Under the pieces are notes generated by a model that made no database searches, was not told where the DNA came from, and was given only the letters and a program-made list of their open reading frames with translations. Below are positions 1 through 10,450 of a stretch of 64,000 nucleotides of DNA, in pieces. The stretch covers positions 42,639,529 through 42,703,528 of the forward strand of contig NC_052616.1 in NCBI RefSeq assembly GCF_016545825.1, given 5' to 3'. The number at the start of each line of letters is the position of its first letter. The first letter of the stretch is position 1. The translations under genes were made by a program, and so were the position numbers. The DNA is from Eucalyptus grandis. Taxonomy: Eukaryota; Streptophyta; Magnoliopsida; Myrtales; Myrtaceae.

Positions 1-105
1 AAATGAAGTCCTACCGAAGACATCATTTCGTACTTGATGTGGCCTTTAGGAGAGTACTGTAATGTCATTGGAATCGACAAACGCTCCAGCTGCTGTTATG
101 GATTT

Positions 106-360
106 AATGAACCGAGCATTTGAGGAATACCTAGATTAGTTCATGATCATGTTCATCGATGATATCCTAATGTATTTGAGGAGTGCTGAGGAGCATGAGA
201 GTCATCTAAGGATGGTACTTCAGACCCTAAGGACTCATGGATTGGACAATAAGTTTAGTAAGTACGAGTTTTGGTGGACTCTTGTAGCATTCATAAGTCA
301 CGTGAATTCAGGCGAAGAAATATTTATGGACCCGGCCAAGATCGAAGTAGTTATCAATTG
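106..360 (+). pseudogene. Ty3/gypsy reverse transcriptase fragment
   Basis: The translation runs NAPAAVMDLMNRAFEEYLD, then a stop, then FMIMFIDDILMY. This is the palm region of a Ty3/gypsy reverse transcriptase; FIDD is the usual gypsy form of the catalytic YxDD box. The next residues (EEHESHLRMVLQTLRTHGL) match the conserved helix after the active site. A stop codon before the active-site strand and another near 359-361 show that it is not translated as one protein. Confidence 0.88.
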
Positions 361-397
361 ACCGAGACTGACGTCAATATTAAAGATCAGAAGCTTT

Positions 398-736
398 TTG
401 GATTTAACCAAATACTACAAAAGGTTCATTGAGGGATTTTTAGCAATAGCTTCGCCTTTGACTCGACCGTTGAAGAAGGAAGAAAAGTTTGTGTGGATAG
501 ACAAGTGCGAGCGTAGTTTCCAAGAGCTTAAGGAAAAGCTAACTACCGCACCTGTGCTGACGATTCCATCTCGTCCTGGAGGATTCGAGATTTATAGCGA
601 TGCATCATTCAAAGGATTGGGTTGCGCGTTGATGCAATATAGTAGAGTTGTTACATACACGTCCCATCAGTTGAGACCTCATGAGCTGAATTACCCGATG
701 CATGACTTAGAACTCGCATCAATTATTTCGCTCTAA
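398..736 (+). pseudogene. Ty3/gypsy RT connection and RNase H fragment
   Basis: The frame begins in the RT thumb/connection (LTKYYKRFIEGFLAIASPLT) and continues through LKEKLTTAPVLTIP into RNase H, where YSDASFKGLGCALMQ carries the first catalytic Asp (usually DAS) and LNYPMHDLELASII resembles the 'NYPTHDLELAAVV' motif. The frame stops at 734-736 inside RNase H. It lies about 40 bp after the palm fragment in another frame, so at least one frameshift separates them. Confidence 0.88.
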
Positions 737-1183
737 AGAATTGAAGGCATTTGGTATGGAGGAAGATTCCAGGTCTTCACTAACCATCAAAGTCTCAATG
801 TATCTATTCTCTCAAAAAGAGTTGAATATGAGACATCATTGTGAATTAGAACTTCTGAAAGACTAGGATTGTGATATTTTGTATCACCCTAGAAAGGTGA
901 ATTAAGTCCCAGATGCGCCGAGTTAGGAGTCTTCAGTTGCGCATTTGCTGGTTAAAGAATGAACTTTACTTAAGAAATCTCGAAATTCGGTCTTCAAATT
1001 TGAGGTAGGCTACCTTCCAAATCTTATAGCCACTCTTAGAATTGAACCGGATGCTCAGATTTGAATCAAGGCATAGCTTTGTCAGTCGAGAGGACCTTTT
1101 CAACCTCTCGAGATTCCCGAGTGGAAAAATGGAACATGTCATGATAGACCTTGTGACGAGCTTGTCAAGGAACCAGAGGGGTA

Positions 1184-1480
1184 ATGATTCCAGTTGCGAT
1201 AGTGGTCAATAGATGGATGAAGCCAACTCACTTTAGTGCAGTGCGAAAAGATCTCGATTTGAATAGGTATACAGAAGTGTGCATATCAGATAGTTCATTT
1301 ACATGGAGTACCAGGGATGAATTATATGTCAAATTTGAAACCAAGGATTACCAATTCAGCAGAACAGTCAGATGGTTCCTTCTGAAGCACTACATAACAG
1401 AGTGTGCAGAACCTCAGTTGTGGGAAGTTAAAATAGGCAAAGAAAGATCACAGGCCCAGAGTCAGCTCAACAGTCATTGA
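1184..1480 (+). pseudogene. Ty3/gypsy integrase core remnant
   Basis: VAIVVNRWMKPTHFSAVRKD resembles the start of the DDE integrase core of gypsy elements, where the usual text is 'IWVIVDRLTKSAHFIPV'; the first catalytic Asp has become Asn. Later residues (YTEVCISD) fit the 'YIREIVRLHG' stretch only weakly. The call rests mainly on the first 20 residues and on the position between RNase H and the integrase C-terminus. Confidence 0.65.
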
Positions 1481-1559
1481 TTGCAGTTGTCATGATCAGA
1501 ATCAGATTATGAGCCGCTCAGAGCCGTTAGAAAGGTTGTATCGTTGAGCATTGAAGGCC

Positions 1560-1985
1560 CTTAGAGTTCCAAATTGGTGATTGCATCTTTCTTAAGGTAT
1601 TACCAATGAGGGATACCTTGCGCTTCAGCAAAAAGGGAAAACTGAATCCGAGATACGTAGGTCAGTTTGAGATTCTTGAGAGAATCGAGATCCTAATGTA
1701 TCGTCTTGCATTACCGCCGAAGTAAGCGTGAGTGCATGACATCTTTTACGTGTCAAGATTAAAGATGTATAAGCCTGACCTAACCCACGCACTAAATCTT
1801 GAAGAATTAGATGTGGACGACCGAGTATTGTATGTGAAAAGCCTGGTTCAGATCGTAAATCAAAAAGATCGGATTCAGTGAACGAAGATAGTCCCCTTGG
1901 TCAAAGTGGTCTGACAACACCTCAGGACTGAAGAAGTAACCAGGGAAAGTGACACTCGACAAGACAACGATACCCCCACCTTTTT
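1560..1985 (+). pseudogene. Ty3/gypsy integrase C-terminal region
   Basis: Read with frameshifts, this stretch gives FQIGDCIFLKVLPMRDTLRF, then GKLNPRYVGQFEILER, HDIFYVSRLKMYKPD and DRVLYVKSLVQIVNQKDR, matching in order the conserved C-terminal part of chromovirus integrase. A following 'VPLVKV' fragment marks the last segment before the 3' end of pol. Several stops are present. It sits about 50 bp before the polypurine tract, the expected place for the end of pol. Confidence 0.85.
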
Positions 1986-2031
1986 GTTTAAGGATTAGTA
2001 AATGTTTAAATTTCGAGGACGAAATTTTTAT

Positions 2032-2045
2032 AAGAGGGGAAGAAT
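2032..2045 (+). other. Polypurine tract of the gypsy element
   Basis: The purine run aagaggggaagaat lies immediately before TGTGACATCC. It is preceded by the 'tcgaggacgaaat' string (2012-2024) commonly found just upstream of the tract in plant chromoviruses. It would prime plus-strand synthesis and fixes the left edge of the 3' LTR. Confidence 0.85.
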
Positions 2046-3496
2046 TGTGACATCCAAGATTTTCGTCTTTGCTTTCAATTCAATAAATTGGCATTTCATG
2101 GACGCGCCTATAGCGCTATTTTCAAAGCTGATCTCTCGTGAGATAACTAGACTGTCTCGGGAAGCCATTAAGGATTTTTAAGGCAAATAGATTTGAGAAT
2201 TCGACTAGGAATCGGCTTCTCGATCATGTTCATCTGTCGAGATCATTATGGCACAGTATGAGATCAAATATAGGTTGATTTGATTGAGATGCGTGGCTAA
2301 TCGTGGGTGACACCACTAAATTAGAAAATTTTCATCAATCGGCATTAGTTTAATTTTTCTATCGTTTTGGTACCTTGTGTCCGTATTTGAATTTTCGAGA
2401 TTTTCACAACAACCGAGAGTCACCAATGTGTTGAGTGGGTTCATTGTGGTTTGAAGAAAATCAGCCACAGGTCATTTGCATTAAAAATCTCTGAAAACTA
2501 CTCAGTAGCTTAGGCATGCTAAAAACGCGCCGAATGGAAATTAACCGCAAATTCAAGTATGATTTCAGAAGTTGAAGATTCTGTCATGTCACAATAAATT
2601 CTAGGACTGTCGACTCAGTTTCAGAAGATTTTTCTGAAACCCGAAAGTTTTTGGGAAAAATTCATCATAGGACTGTTTTTGTTCAGAAAATAGCCAGGAC
2701 TATTTTTTATCACGAAATTGGGATTCAAGATTGATCTATTAGCGATGAAAAATGTCGATTGAACCAAGAACTCAATAACAAAATTTATCGAAGCCGAATT
2801 GAGTTGATTTAAGGACCGGTAAGTGATCAATTGGAGAAAATGGCAAGCAGATTCGTAGTTCCTCCATTGCCTAGCCATTTTGGACCAATTCAAATGTCTA
2901 AGAGTGACCCTTGGTAGAGGAAGGACAGCCAAGGAATCCTAGCTTGGTGGATAAGTTCAATGGGGGACAAAATTGTGGAAAATCAAGGCCAAGGTCCCCT
3001 AACCTTATCTCTCTCTCCCTTCCTCTCCAAGCTTGACCGGTCAAGTCTCTCTCTCCCTCCATCCTATTTTTCGACCAGTAGCAAGAGGAGAAGGAGCGGC
3101 AACTAGTGGAGCCGCACACCGCTACCGTCGCCAGAACGCCATCCACGCGTAAGCCACCCTACATGCATGCTCGTGGCCTCACCATGCGACCCCAACCCCC
3201 TACAGCCCTATTCTGCCATCCAGCAGCCGTGAAGGATTGTGGAAGCCCGCTAGAGGTCTGTCGAGTTCCCATTTGGAACCGAGACCGTCACCACTACCTT
3301 TCTCGAGCCTCACTGTGCCAAACCAAGTTCGTTTCTTCGGTTTTGCAACTCAGATCAGAGAAGGATTTTGTGGGTTTCCAGCCACCTTGGTGGCTTGTTT
3401 TGAGGTGCTTTCGAGCCTCAAACCCTAGGCTTGCTTTGGAGAAAAGCGTCCTTTGCGCCGTTCCCGTCGGTTTGATCCGACTCGCGCGTTAATCAA

Positions 3497-3511
3497 GTGA
3501 GTTTTGCTCAC
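3497..3511 (+). other. Conserved hairpin with splice-donor-like start
   Basis: gtgagttttgctcac is a perfect inverted repeat (GTGAG/CTCAC) that begins with a strong plant donor-like sequence. About 30 bases upstream and the hairpin itself match the LTR at 10662-13889 (hairpin 12316-12330), although most of the two LTRs cannot be aligned by eye. Confidence 0.55.
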
Positions 3512-4597
3512 TAATCCCTTATTAGTCGGTTAATTATGCTTAAGGGTTGTTTAGATTAGTTTAAGTATGAATTAGTGATAAGTTAGAATGGTTAGATTAT
3601 TCTTAGAATGAATTAGTGTAACTTCATTAGTGAGATTTGTACAATTGATGATGGATTACTCGACGAATCAAGTACAATTCGTGCAGTTCGGATTTCTAGA
3701 CCCTCGCCTTTTACTATTTTTGTGGATTGAAATGGGTTACGAATTTGAGATTGATGTCTTCTTGAGAAATGTTTAACACATCCTTAGCTACAACATATAT
3801 TTTTCTCGAGATTTTTGGGTACTTAAAAGAAGGAGATATCAGCTCCGTCATATAATCTCAGTTTTTGCTGGAATTGGTGACCTTTTGGGATTTTAGGGGT
3901 TTTTATCAACTCTTAGAGTTAGAATTTCAAAATGGTTTCTTCACAAGAGTTGTTTGTTATATCTTAATTTAACATACTCAAATTTCAAATCAAATGGACA
4001 TGGTTTAAACCTCAAACCAAACTGATTTCGGAAAATAGACTTTCTGAAAAACGAACACAATTTTGTACTGGATTGATCAATTTACTAGGCTGAATGTAGA
4101 ATGATCTGGGTTAAGGTGCCTTCATAAAAAATGTTTATTTATATGTCCTCTACAATATATTCAAATTTCAGAATTTTCTAAGCTCATTCGTGTAGGTTTT
4201 TGAATTTAAACTTGAAAACGTACGAGTGGGCCTATTATGCCAGTTAGGGCCGGTTATGAATTTATGATGGTTCTTGAGGTTTTGATTTCTGGAAAAAGCA
4301 CCTCTGATATATGGTTGGTTTGTGACAAGCTATAGAATTTATCTAGAGTAGTTCGGTAATTTTCTAGACTCGTCTTGGCTTCCAATTAGGCTATAATGGG
4401 CCTAAGTTGGATTTATTGCATTTATTTAATACTTTCCGTAATTATTTAATTATTTTCCAGAAATTCAACCGAGATGGTCGGTGATCAGGATTTTATGATG
4501 AGTTCAATGGTGCTTTCTATTTATTTAATTAAGCACTGGATTGTGATAATTGAGTGAAATTGGTGATGGTGAGGATTTATCCCAAAAATTGGATAAT

Positions 4598-4995
4598 GTG
4601 GGTATAAATCTAAGAATTGCCGAGTGGGGTCGTGATACCACTAAATTTCACCAAACCTAAGAATTGCCAAGTGGGGCCGTGATACCACTAAGTCTAGAAA
4701 AATTGCCGAGTGGGACCGTGATACCACTAAGTCTAGAAAAATTGCCGAGTGGGGCCATGATACCACTAAATATTGAAAATTGCCAAGTGGGGCCATGATG
4801 CCACTAAATATCGAAAATTGCCAAGTGGTGCCGTGGTGCCACTAAATATCAAAAATTGCCAAGTGGAGCCATGATGCCACTAAATATTGAAAATTGTCGA
4901 GTAGGGCCGTGAAGCCACTGAATCTAAGAAAATTGTTCAATGGGGCCGTGATTTCCACTAAACCTAGAAAAGTTGACAGTGGAGCTGTGATGACC
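4598..4995 (+). repeat. Minisatellite in LTR, about 11 units of 35-45 bp
   Basis: The consensus is close to attgccgagtggggccgtgataccactaa. Each unit contains AGTGG...CCACT and could fold into a small hairpin. The array lies at the same relative place as the 39-bp array in the LTR at 12785-13205, and the last unit of that array (13170-13200) is nearly identical to this consensus. Confidence 0.9.
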
Positions 4996-5257
4996 ACTTA
5001 ACTAGGTTATGCCTGTTAGGCTGTGGTTAAGAGTTGAGAATAAATAATCGAAATGATCGGGTAATGGTATCGATGACATGTAATTGACTGAGTCGATTAA
5101 TCGATGATTCGATCTGTTTGATTGAATGATGTGATTGTGAGTATCTATTATTTGAATTGACTTGTAGGAAGGAACTGAGGCCAAGATAAGCTCTCTGACT
5201 CGTGGTTGTGCTTAGGCAGCCCATAAGGCATATTTTATTCCTAATTGGTTCTTAGGG

Positions 5258-5416
5258 GGTAGAACTTACTGAGATATAGTCTCTCTTAGTTGTGGAACAA
5301 CATTTCAGGAGGAACCCAAGGAGGAAGAACTCAAAGAAGAGGACCCTAATGAGGAATCGGAGGAGTCTGAGGAGGATCCCAAGGATGATCCGGAGTATGA
5401 CCTGGATGAGGACTAA
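5258..5416 (+). other. Hairpin plus acceptor-like site followed by acidic reading frame in LTR
   Basis: cttactgagatatagtctct forms a GAGA/TCTC hairpin and is followed by ggaacaacatttcag at 5294-5308. From 5309 the frame reads EEPKEEELKEEDPNEESEE and continues acidic to a stop at 5414-5416. The same hairpin/TTTCAG block occurs in three other LTRs in this window (13480-13532, 37474-37523, 63039-63083). Whether the acidic frame is translated is unknown. Confidence 0.5.
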
Positions 5417-5706
5417 AACCCCACCCTGTTTTGCAAACTCTGAGTTGTGATCTGATGTGATAGATTTGACTTGTCAATAGTATTGTAATATATACCATGA
5501 GGTTTGCTTTGTATAAAAGTGTGGTTGTGGTTTTTCAGTTGTGAAAAATATAGCCCTACTTTTCTATCCCATTGTTTTACTGTCTGAGGATTTTTATCTG
5601 CTTCCGCATGCGTATTAAAATGAAAGGGGTCGGCGATGCGTCCTGGGACGTTGCTAATAATCAACCAATAAGGGATGGGTGCGTGCTCGAGGATCGGGGC
5701 ATGATA

Positions 5707-5998
5707 GATAGAGGAAGAAGAGAGAGGGGGAAAAAGCAAAGAAAAACATTTAAAATATTTTTAAAAAAAATTCCAAAAAAATATTTTAAAAAATAATAAA
5801 TTTTGTCAACGTTAGCACTAGTCGTATCATGTAGGACGGCCCCGTGTCCAAGTTAGCAAATTTTGGCCAATTTTGGTTAGATGGACTTAATTGGCAAAAG
5901 GTCAAATGATTTAGGACTCAATTAGCAAAATTGAAATGTTTGAAACTGAATTAGTAAAAGTGCAATAGGTTTATGACTTTTTAGATAATCTTCTCGCT
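5707..5998 (+). mobile_element. MULE-like TIR element remnant (right arm)
   Basis: After an AT-rich run, the text ggccaattttggttagatgg, gatttaggactcaattagca and gcaataggtttatgactttt follows the right arm of the Pack-MULE at 39011-40206 in the same order. The GC-rich core and left arm are missing or very short here. It is an old deleted copy of that family next to the end of the gypsy LTR. Confidence 0.6.
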
Positions 5999-6115
5999 AT
6001 AATGTAGATGCGGTCTATATCAAGATTTTTTCATTTTAATGAGTTGACAAGTAAAATGCCGTGTATTTGGAAGGAGAGGGATGGACATATGCTTTTTGTG
6101 GTTTTCTTGGTGATT

Positions 6116-6344
6116 AATAATATCTTCACAACACCACCGGCCGCGGTGGCTCCGCTGGATAAGGGCCTGCTGATCTTTAGCCTAGAGGTGAAGGGTTCAA
6201 AACCCAGGGGAGGCGCTAGGTGTATTAAGTGTGACTCAGGGGTGGTGAGTCCTCCTGCTTAAGTGTCACCTGGGGGTTTACGACGCGGCTGTCGGCTGCA
6301 AGCCGGTTCCTCCAGCACAAAAAGAAAAATAATATCTTCACAAC
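6116..6344 (+). mobile_element. tRNA-derived SINE with 17-bp target duplication
   Basis: The perfect 17-bp direct repeat aataatatcttcacaac (6116-6132 and 6328-6344) brackets a ~195-bp insert. The insert opens with a tRNA-like head: tggctccgctggataagg resembles an A box and ggttcaaaaccc a B box, about 40 bp apart. The body is unrelated to coding sequence and the 3' end is A-rich (cacaaaaagaaa). Long target duplications, Pol III boxes and an A-rich tail are the marks of a SINE moved by LINE machinery. The reading frame 6008-6262 that runs through it is not a gene. Confidence 0.88.
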
Positions 6345-7469
6345 CTTAATAGCTTCTTCCACAAACATTAAGGAAATGTTTTGCCTATTAAGGTTTTGTT
6401 TGTCCGGAAAATGAACTTTACTGGAATATTATTTCAAAGAGACTTATTTGCATTTTATGTTTGGTTGTATCGACCAAATGAAATGGAAGTCATTTTTGAC
6501 GTTTGTTGCAGTAAAAATATGAAACACACCTTCAAGAAAAAGTTTCGAGTACAACCAGGTCTTGGAGACCAAAGCTCGAGCACCGGGCCCTCGATCCCGG
6601 CCTCGAGTGAACTGGGGCACAAGTATCGACTGTCCAAGTGACCTGTTCCTGGGACTGGCACCCAAGCTCAGCCTTGAGAGTCTCGTGTCTAAGCCAAGGT
6701 CCTTGGCCTGCCTTGGAGTTGGGGGACCTTGACTGGACGCGAGCTTGAGTGCTGGGGTGCTTGATTCAATTGCAAGGATTCAATCGTATTTTCAAAAATT
6801 ATATCTGATTTTTTTTTTTAAATCACTTTTTTGAAATTAAGTATATGTTTTCGTTTGACTATATATTTTGTTCACTAATTTTTTATAAGCGACACAAATA
6901 CCACAAACTGAGCAGATGTTTTCTGATAGTAAATCTTCGGCAGAACGAATGGATCTCAAGTTGTGATGTAGCCATGAAAGAAGTCTTATGTTATGAATAA
7001 AAAGATTCTAGATACTCAGTTGTGACTAAAGTTATTATTAGTGCGTAAATATCATTTTTCCTTTTTTTATAGGCTTAAAATGATTCTTCAGTCTTTGGAA
7101 TATTACTAATGACCGAGGACTGCTATGGCTGGGTGGAGAAACTCTTTCTAAATATATAATTAGTGAAATGTCAATATGATAGTGTGTATTTAATTAAATA
7201 TTGTAATTTTATAACACATGAAGAAATCAGGGGAAGCAAGGACACGTGATTGAGCATGTGAAGTGAACCTTCATATGAGATTTGTTTCTAACCTAGTCAC
7301 ACGGAACAAAGTGAATGAAATCGAATAGCTTGATAATAATAGAGAATTAAATTGTATGTCTATAAATTATGCATGTCAAATCCATTTCAATCCATTGATC
7401 ATATGGACTCTACGATGAAATACACATAAATAATTTAGGGGACATGATCTGTAAATTATTTAATAACTT
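6345..7469. other. Intergenic, no gene recognised
   Basis: A short GC-rich stretch (6560-6750, rich in ctcgag and ttgg words) sits in AT-rich DNA. It may be the core of an old TIR element, but no matching arms were found. No protein family was recognised in any frame. Confidence 0.5.
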
Positions 7470-8754
7470 CTCTTCAATGATCCCTTGCTAGAAAGGTCCT
7501 TATAAGTCCGGATAAAATTCTGCCTATCTAAAAGAAAAGAGAGTATGACAACCTGTAGAAGTGAAAGGGAAGAGATTCCCTGCAACGGATGCTTGGAAAT
7601 TGAAACGAGTTTCAATATTGACTAGCTTCTGGATGATGTTACATCATGTTGTGGAGTTACTTAAACTCTAGGAATGTGAAAGGGGAAGTGGTTTTGAATT
7701 TGTGGGTCCCATGTCAGCTTGACACACGGGATGATTCTTGCCTTTGTCCCACGTCTATCTATCTTAATCACTACAATAAGTGAAGGAAAATATGGGGATC
7801 AATTAGGGTATATGAGGTTTTGATAATAAATATCCATGCACGGGCTTTTGAAAATATTTTCAAAGCAACCAAAGTGGAGGACGTATAGGGCCACATTTGC
7901 CCCCCATCCCTCATTGGAGAAAGTTGAACTCTCCGATTAGCGGGTTAAAGTAATCATGTGTATTAATCATATGGAAACTTTGACCAAAATATGTGTGTGT
8001 TGTCAACGATTGGAACCCATCAATTAAAGACTAGTAAGATGAACTTTCAATTAATAGAGGTTGGAGTAAAAGACGATCCTATAATTAATACCATCTTGGA
8101 AATGGAACACCATAGGCATCCATTTGAGCTCATTATTGGTACCATTGATTAGTCTGTCATATATTATGTGTTTTGGCTTACTCTATTATCAAAATTCAAA
8201 ATACTATTAAAGTTTAGAATAAAAAAAAATCATACGCAAATCTAGTTGTCAATTTTCGTAATTTTATAAAGTTTCGGAAGTTTTTCGTTAGATAAATGTC
8301 TATTGAGGCACGGAAAACTTTTAATCAATATTGATCATTCACTTACCATTGTTTCTCTCTCAGTCGTCTCCCTTCCTTACACACATGTGCACAATCATCT
8401 CTCTTCCTCACACGTTGCTTTTGCTTATTTTTATCAGTCTAGGTCAATAAAGGCATTGAAATGTAGAAAGGTGCACGAAGAAAAGTAAAATATAATTAGG
8501 GACATTTTCAAACCAATCTAGTTCTGCTTAGCTTTAAAAGAACCTACCGAGTAAATCCTCAAGCTGTGTACACCATGGTTACAGAAACCCTAAGTGAAGC
8601 CAGAGAAAGATCAAGGACCAGACAAGCATCTTTCTCTTTAGCTTTGGACATCATGTGCAACACGCACTCATTGAGTAAACAATGACATTGACCATGCTCT
8701 GTCACCGACTTCCTTTGCCCTTAAATTGATCAAATAGGTTAGTTTCATATTCAC

Positions 8755-9340
8755 TTCTATAAGGAGGCAACTACACAAATGGACTCTAGACGTTGACCCA
8801 ATATACATATCATCCCTAAACTTTTGGTAACTATTTAATTTGGTCTCTAGATACACAGAAATTTCCAATGTTTTCCTTCCATTTATTCATTTAATGGAAT
8901 TTGCTAATTTGGCTTCCCATTTAGTAAGTTTGAGTCGTGGTTGAAGAAATAATGTTACATGTGGATTATTCATATAAGATATTCAACTCAAGATATAATA
9001 ATTTGTATCTACAAATTAAATGAAAAATCATTTGTCCAAGTTGAACAAGTTAAACAACTTAAAATGATTATTATATTCTAATTTGAGTAGAATATCTTAT
9101 GTGGATAATCTTGATATAACGTTATTTTTAGTCCATATTCAAACATACCAAAGCCAAATAGCAATTTTCATTAACTTGAATTAATAGAAGGATAACATGA
9201 ACATTTTCATATAATTTAGAGACTAAATTAAACATGTACAAAAAATTTAGGCACCGCATTGAACAAATTAAAAATTTAGGGACAATATTGCACATTAGGC
9301 CAAAACTTAGGGTTCAATTGTGTAGTTTTTCCTTCTATAA
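8755..9340 (+). mobile_element. TIR element in protease promoter; target duplication spans the TATA box
   Basis: The element (8763-9332, 570 bp) starts GGAGGCAACTACAC and ends GTGTAGTTTTTCC, inverted counterparts, and the arms stay complementary inward (catccctaaacttttggtaa against the inverse of 9240-9290; taatttggtctctag likewise). ttctataa flanks both sides (8755-8762, 9333-9340), extendable to 9 bp with the preceding c. An inner palindrome, 8949-9126, may be a nested MITE. An 8-9-bp duplication fits hAT or Mutator-like elements. The same insertion is at 42329-42903 and, truncated, at about 21959-22460. Confidence 0.75.
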
Positions 9341-9343
9341 AAA
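9333..9343 (+). promoter_or_regulatory. TATA box of protease copy 1
   Basis: ttctataaaaa lies 62-65 bp before the ATG at 9398, in the same place as ttctataaata (42904-42914) of copy 2. The preceding sequence is the TIR element, so the core promoter abuts transposon DNA. Confidence 0.65.
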
Positions 9344-9397
9344 CACCTAACACTTTCACTCAATCTCTGCACCACAAACATATCTATTCATTAGAAA

Positions 9398-10450
9398 ATG
9401 GGTTTGAAACTTGCAAAAAATTTCTCCATATGGTTGATACTTGTCTTGTGTGCATGTGCAGTGCAGCCGGTCAACCGGACTCACAAGGTTGGATTGAACA
9501 AGTTCTCGGACTTGACCAACGAGGAATTTGTGGCAGCATATACCGGATACAAATTGCCATCATCAACACGCAGGAACTCGTCCCAAGTCAATTCTTTTAA
9601 GTACCAAGGTTCGAATAGCATCCCGGAGAGCGTCAATTGGGTAAAACAAGGTGCTGTCAACCCTATAAAGAACCAAGGCCAATGTGGTAAGAAATTTACT
9701 GCTAACTATTGAAGCCTATACTAAGATATGCGAGCAATTGCATTGCCCAGCTTAAATCCACTTGTCATAAAATATTACACTGTGAAACACTAAACAAATT
9801 AAATTTTCTGAGAAGTTTTCATCATTGAATTATAATCACTGCAGAACTCACTACCTTATGTGTACAGGATCTTGCTGGTTCTCCGTGGTGGCGGCGGTCG
9901 AAGCAATCACACAGATCACCACTGGCGTGCTACCAAACCTGTCCGAGCAGCAACTCATAGACTGCGCCACTGACGGGAACCAGGGCTGTCAAGGCGGCTG
10001 GATGGACAATGGCTTCGAGTACATCATCAACAACAATGGCATCAGCTCCGAGACGAACTACCCGTACGTTGGGGTCGACAGCACCTGCGATGTGCAGGCC
10101 TCATCTGTTGCCGAGGCCAAAATATCGGACTACAGGGACGTCCCCCGAACGAGGACGACATGCTGAAGGCCGTGGCAATGCAGCCGGTGTCAGTAGCACT
10201 CGACTCGAGCGGGGCCGCGTTCCAGAATTATGCAGGCGGTGTCTTTACTGGCCCATGCGGGATCGATCTGAACCATGCGGTGACGGTTGTCGGGTACGGG
10301 ACGGACATGGATGGGATGAAGTACTGGTTGATGAGGAACTCTTGGGATGTCTCCTGGGGCGAGAGCGGGTACATGAGAATTCAGAGGGATTCTGGGGTCG
10401 AAGGTGGCCTTTGTGGAATTGCCTCCAAAGTTTCTTATCCCGTCGCATAA
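9398..10450 (+). pseudogene. Papain-like cysteine protease (SAG39/SAG12 type), copy 1, broken
   Basis: Exon 1 is 9398-9686, the intron 9687-9867 (gtaag...acag, 181 bp) and exon 2 9868-10450. Exon 1 gives a signal peptide (MGLKLAKNFSIWLILVLCAC), then passes directly to VNRTHKVGLNKFSDLTNEEF: compared with copy 2, 53 codons are missing in frame, removing most of the I29 inhibitor propeptide including the ERFNIN helix. Exon 2 encodes the C1A domain: catalytic Cys in GSCW, with the following Ser deleted (GSCWFS instead of GSCWSFS), [14 protein letters not shown], His in [11 protein letters not shown] and Asn in [14 protein letters not shown] run of five C at 10142-10146, six in copy 2, shifts the frame and brings a stop at about 10162. 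Intact relatives act in vacuoles in senescence and cell death. It is probably a pseudogene; the C-run shift could be an assembly error. Confidence 0.88.

Larger units (their letters stand above)
1..2045 (+). mobile_element. Ty3/gypsy (chromovirus-like) internal region, degraded, 5' part outside window
   Basis: Fragments of reverse transcriptase, RNase H, integrase core and integrase C-terminus follow one another in the Ty3/gypsy order on the plus strand, interrupted by stops and frameshifts. The string ends in a polypurine tract joined directly to an LTR that begins TGTGACATCC. The end of pol resembles the 'LKVSPMRG...RYIGPFEILE...HDVFHVSMLRKY' region of Tekay/Del-type chromoviruses, which suggests that lineage. 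Gag, protease and the 5' LTR would lie left of the window. The element is dead as written. Confidence 0.9.
2046..5706 (+). mobile_element. 3' LTR of the Ty3/gypsy element (about 3.66 kb)
   Basis: It starts TGTGACATCC after the polypurine tract and ends near ggggcatgata, a decayed form of the GTGACA end seen in the related LTRs at 13889 and 38226. The LTR contains a CT-rich then GC-rich block (3000-3480), a donor-like hairpin (3497-3511), AT-rich sequence, a tandem repeat (4598-4995), a hairpin plus acceptor-like block (5258-5308) and an acidic reading frame (5309-5416). Long LTRs are usual in this lineage. Reading frames inside, such as 3106-3492, are not claimed as genes. Confidence 0.82.

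Noticed and set aside
6133..6210. A tRNA gene
   Set aside because: A and B box-like words exist, but the sequence lacks a proper acceptor stem and cloverleaf as far as I can fold it by eye, and the 17-bp target duplication with A-rich tail identifies a SINE.
8303..8488. Frame of 61 codons conserved at 41837-42022
   Set aside because: Near-identity reflects the recent segmental duplication, not coding constraint; the copies in units 2 and 4 have lost the frame by CT-run changes.
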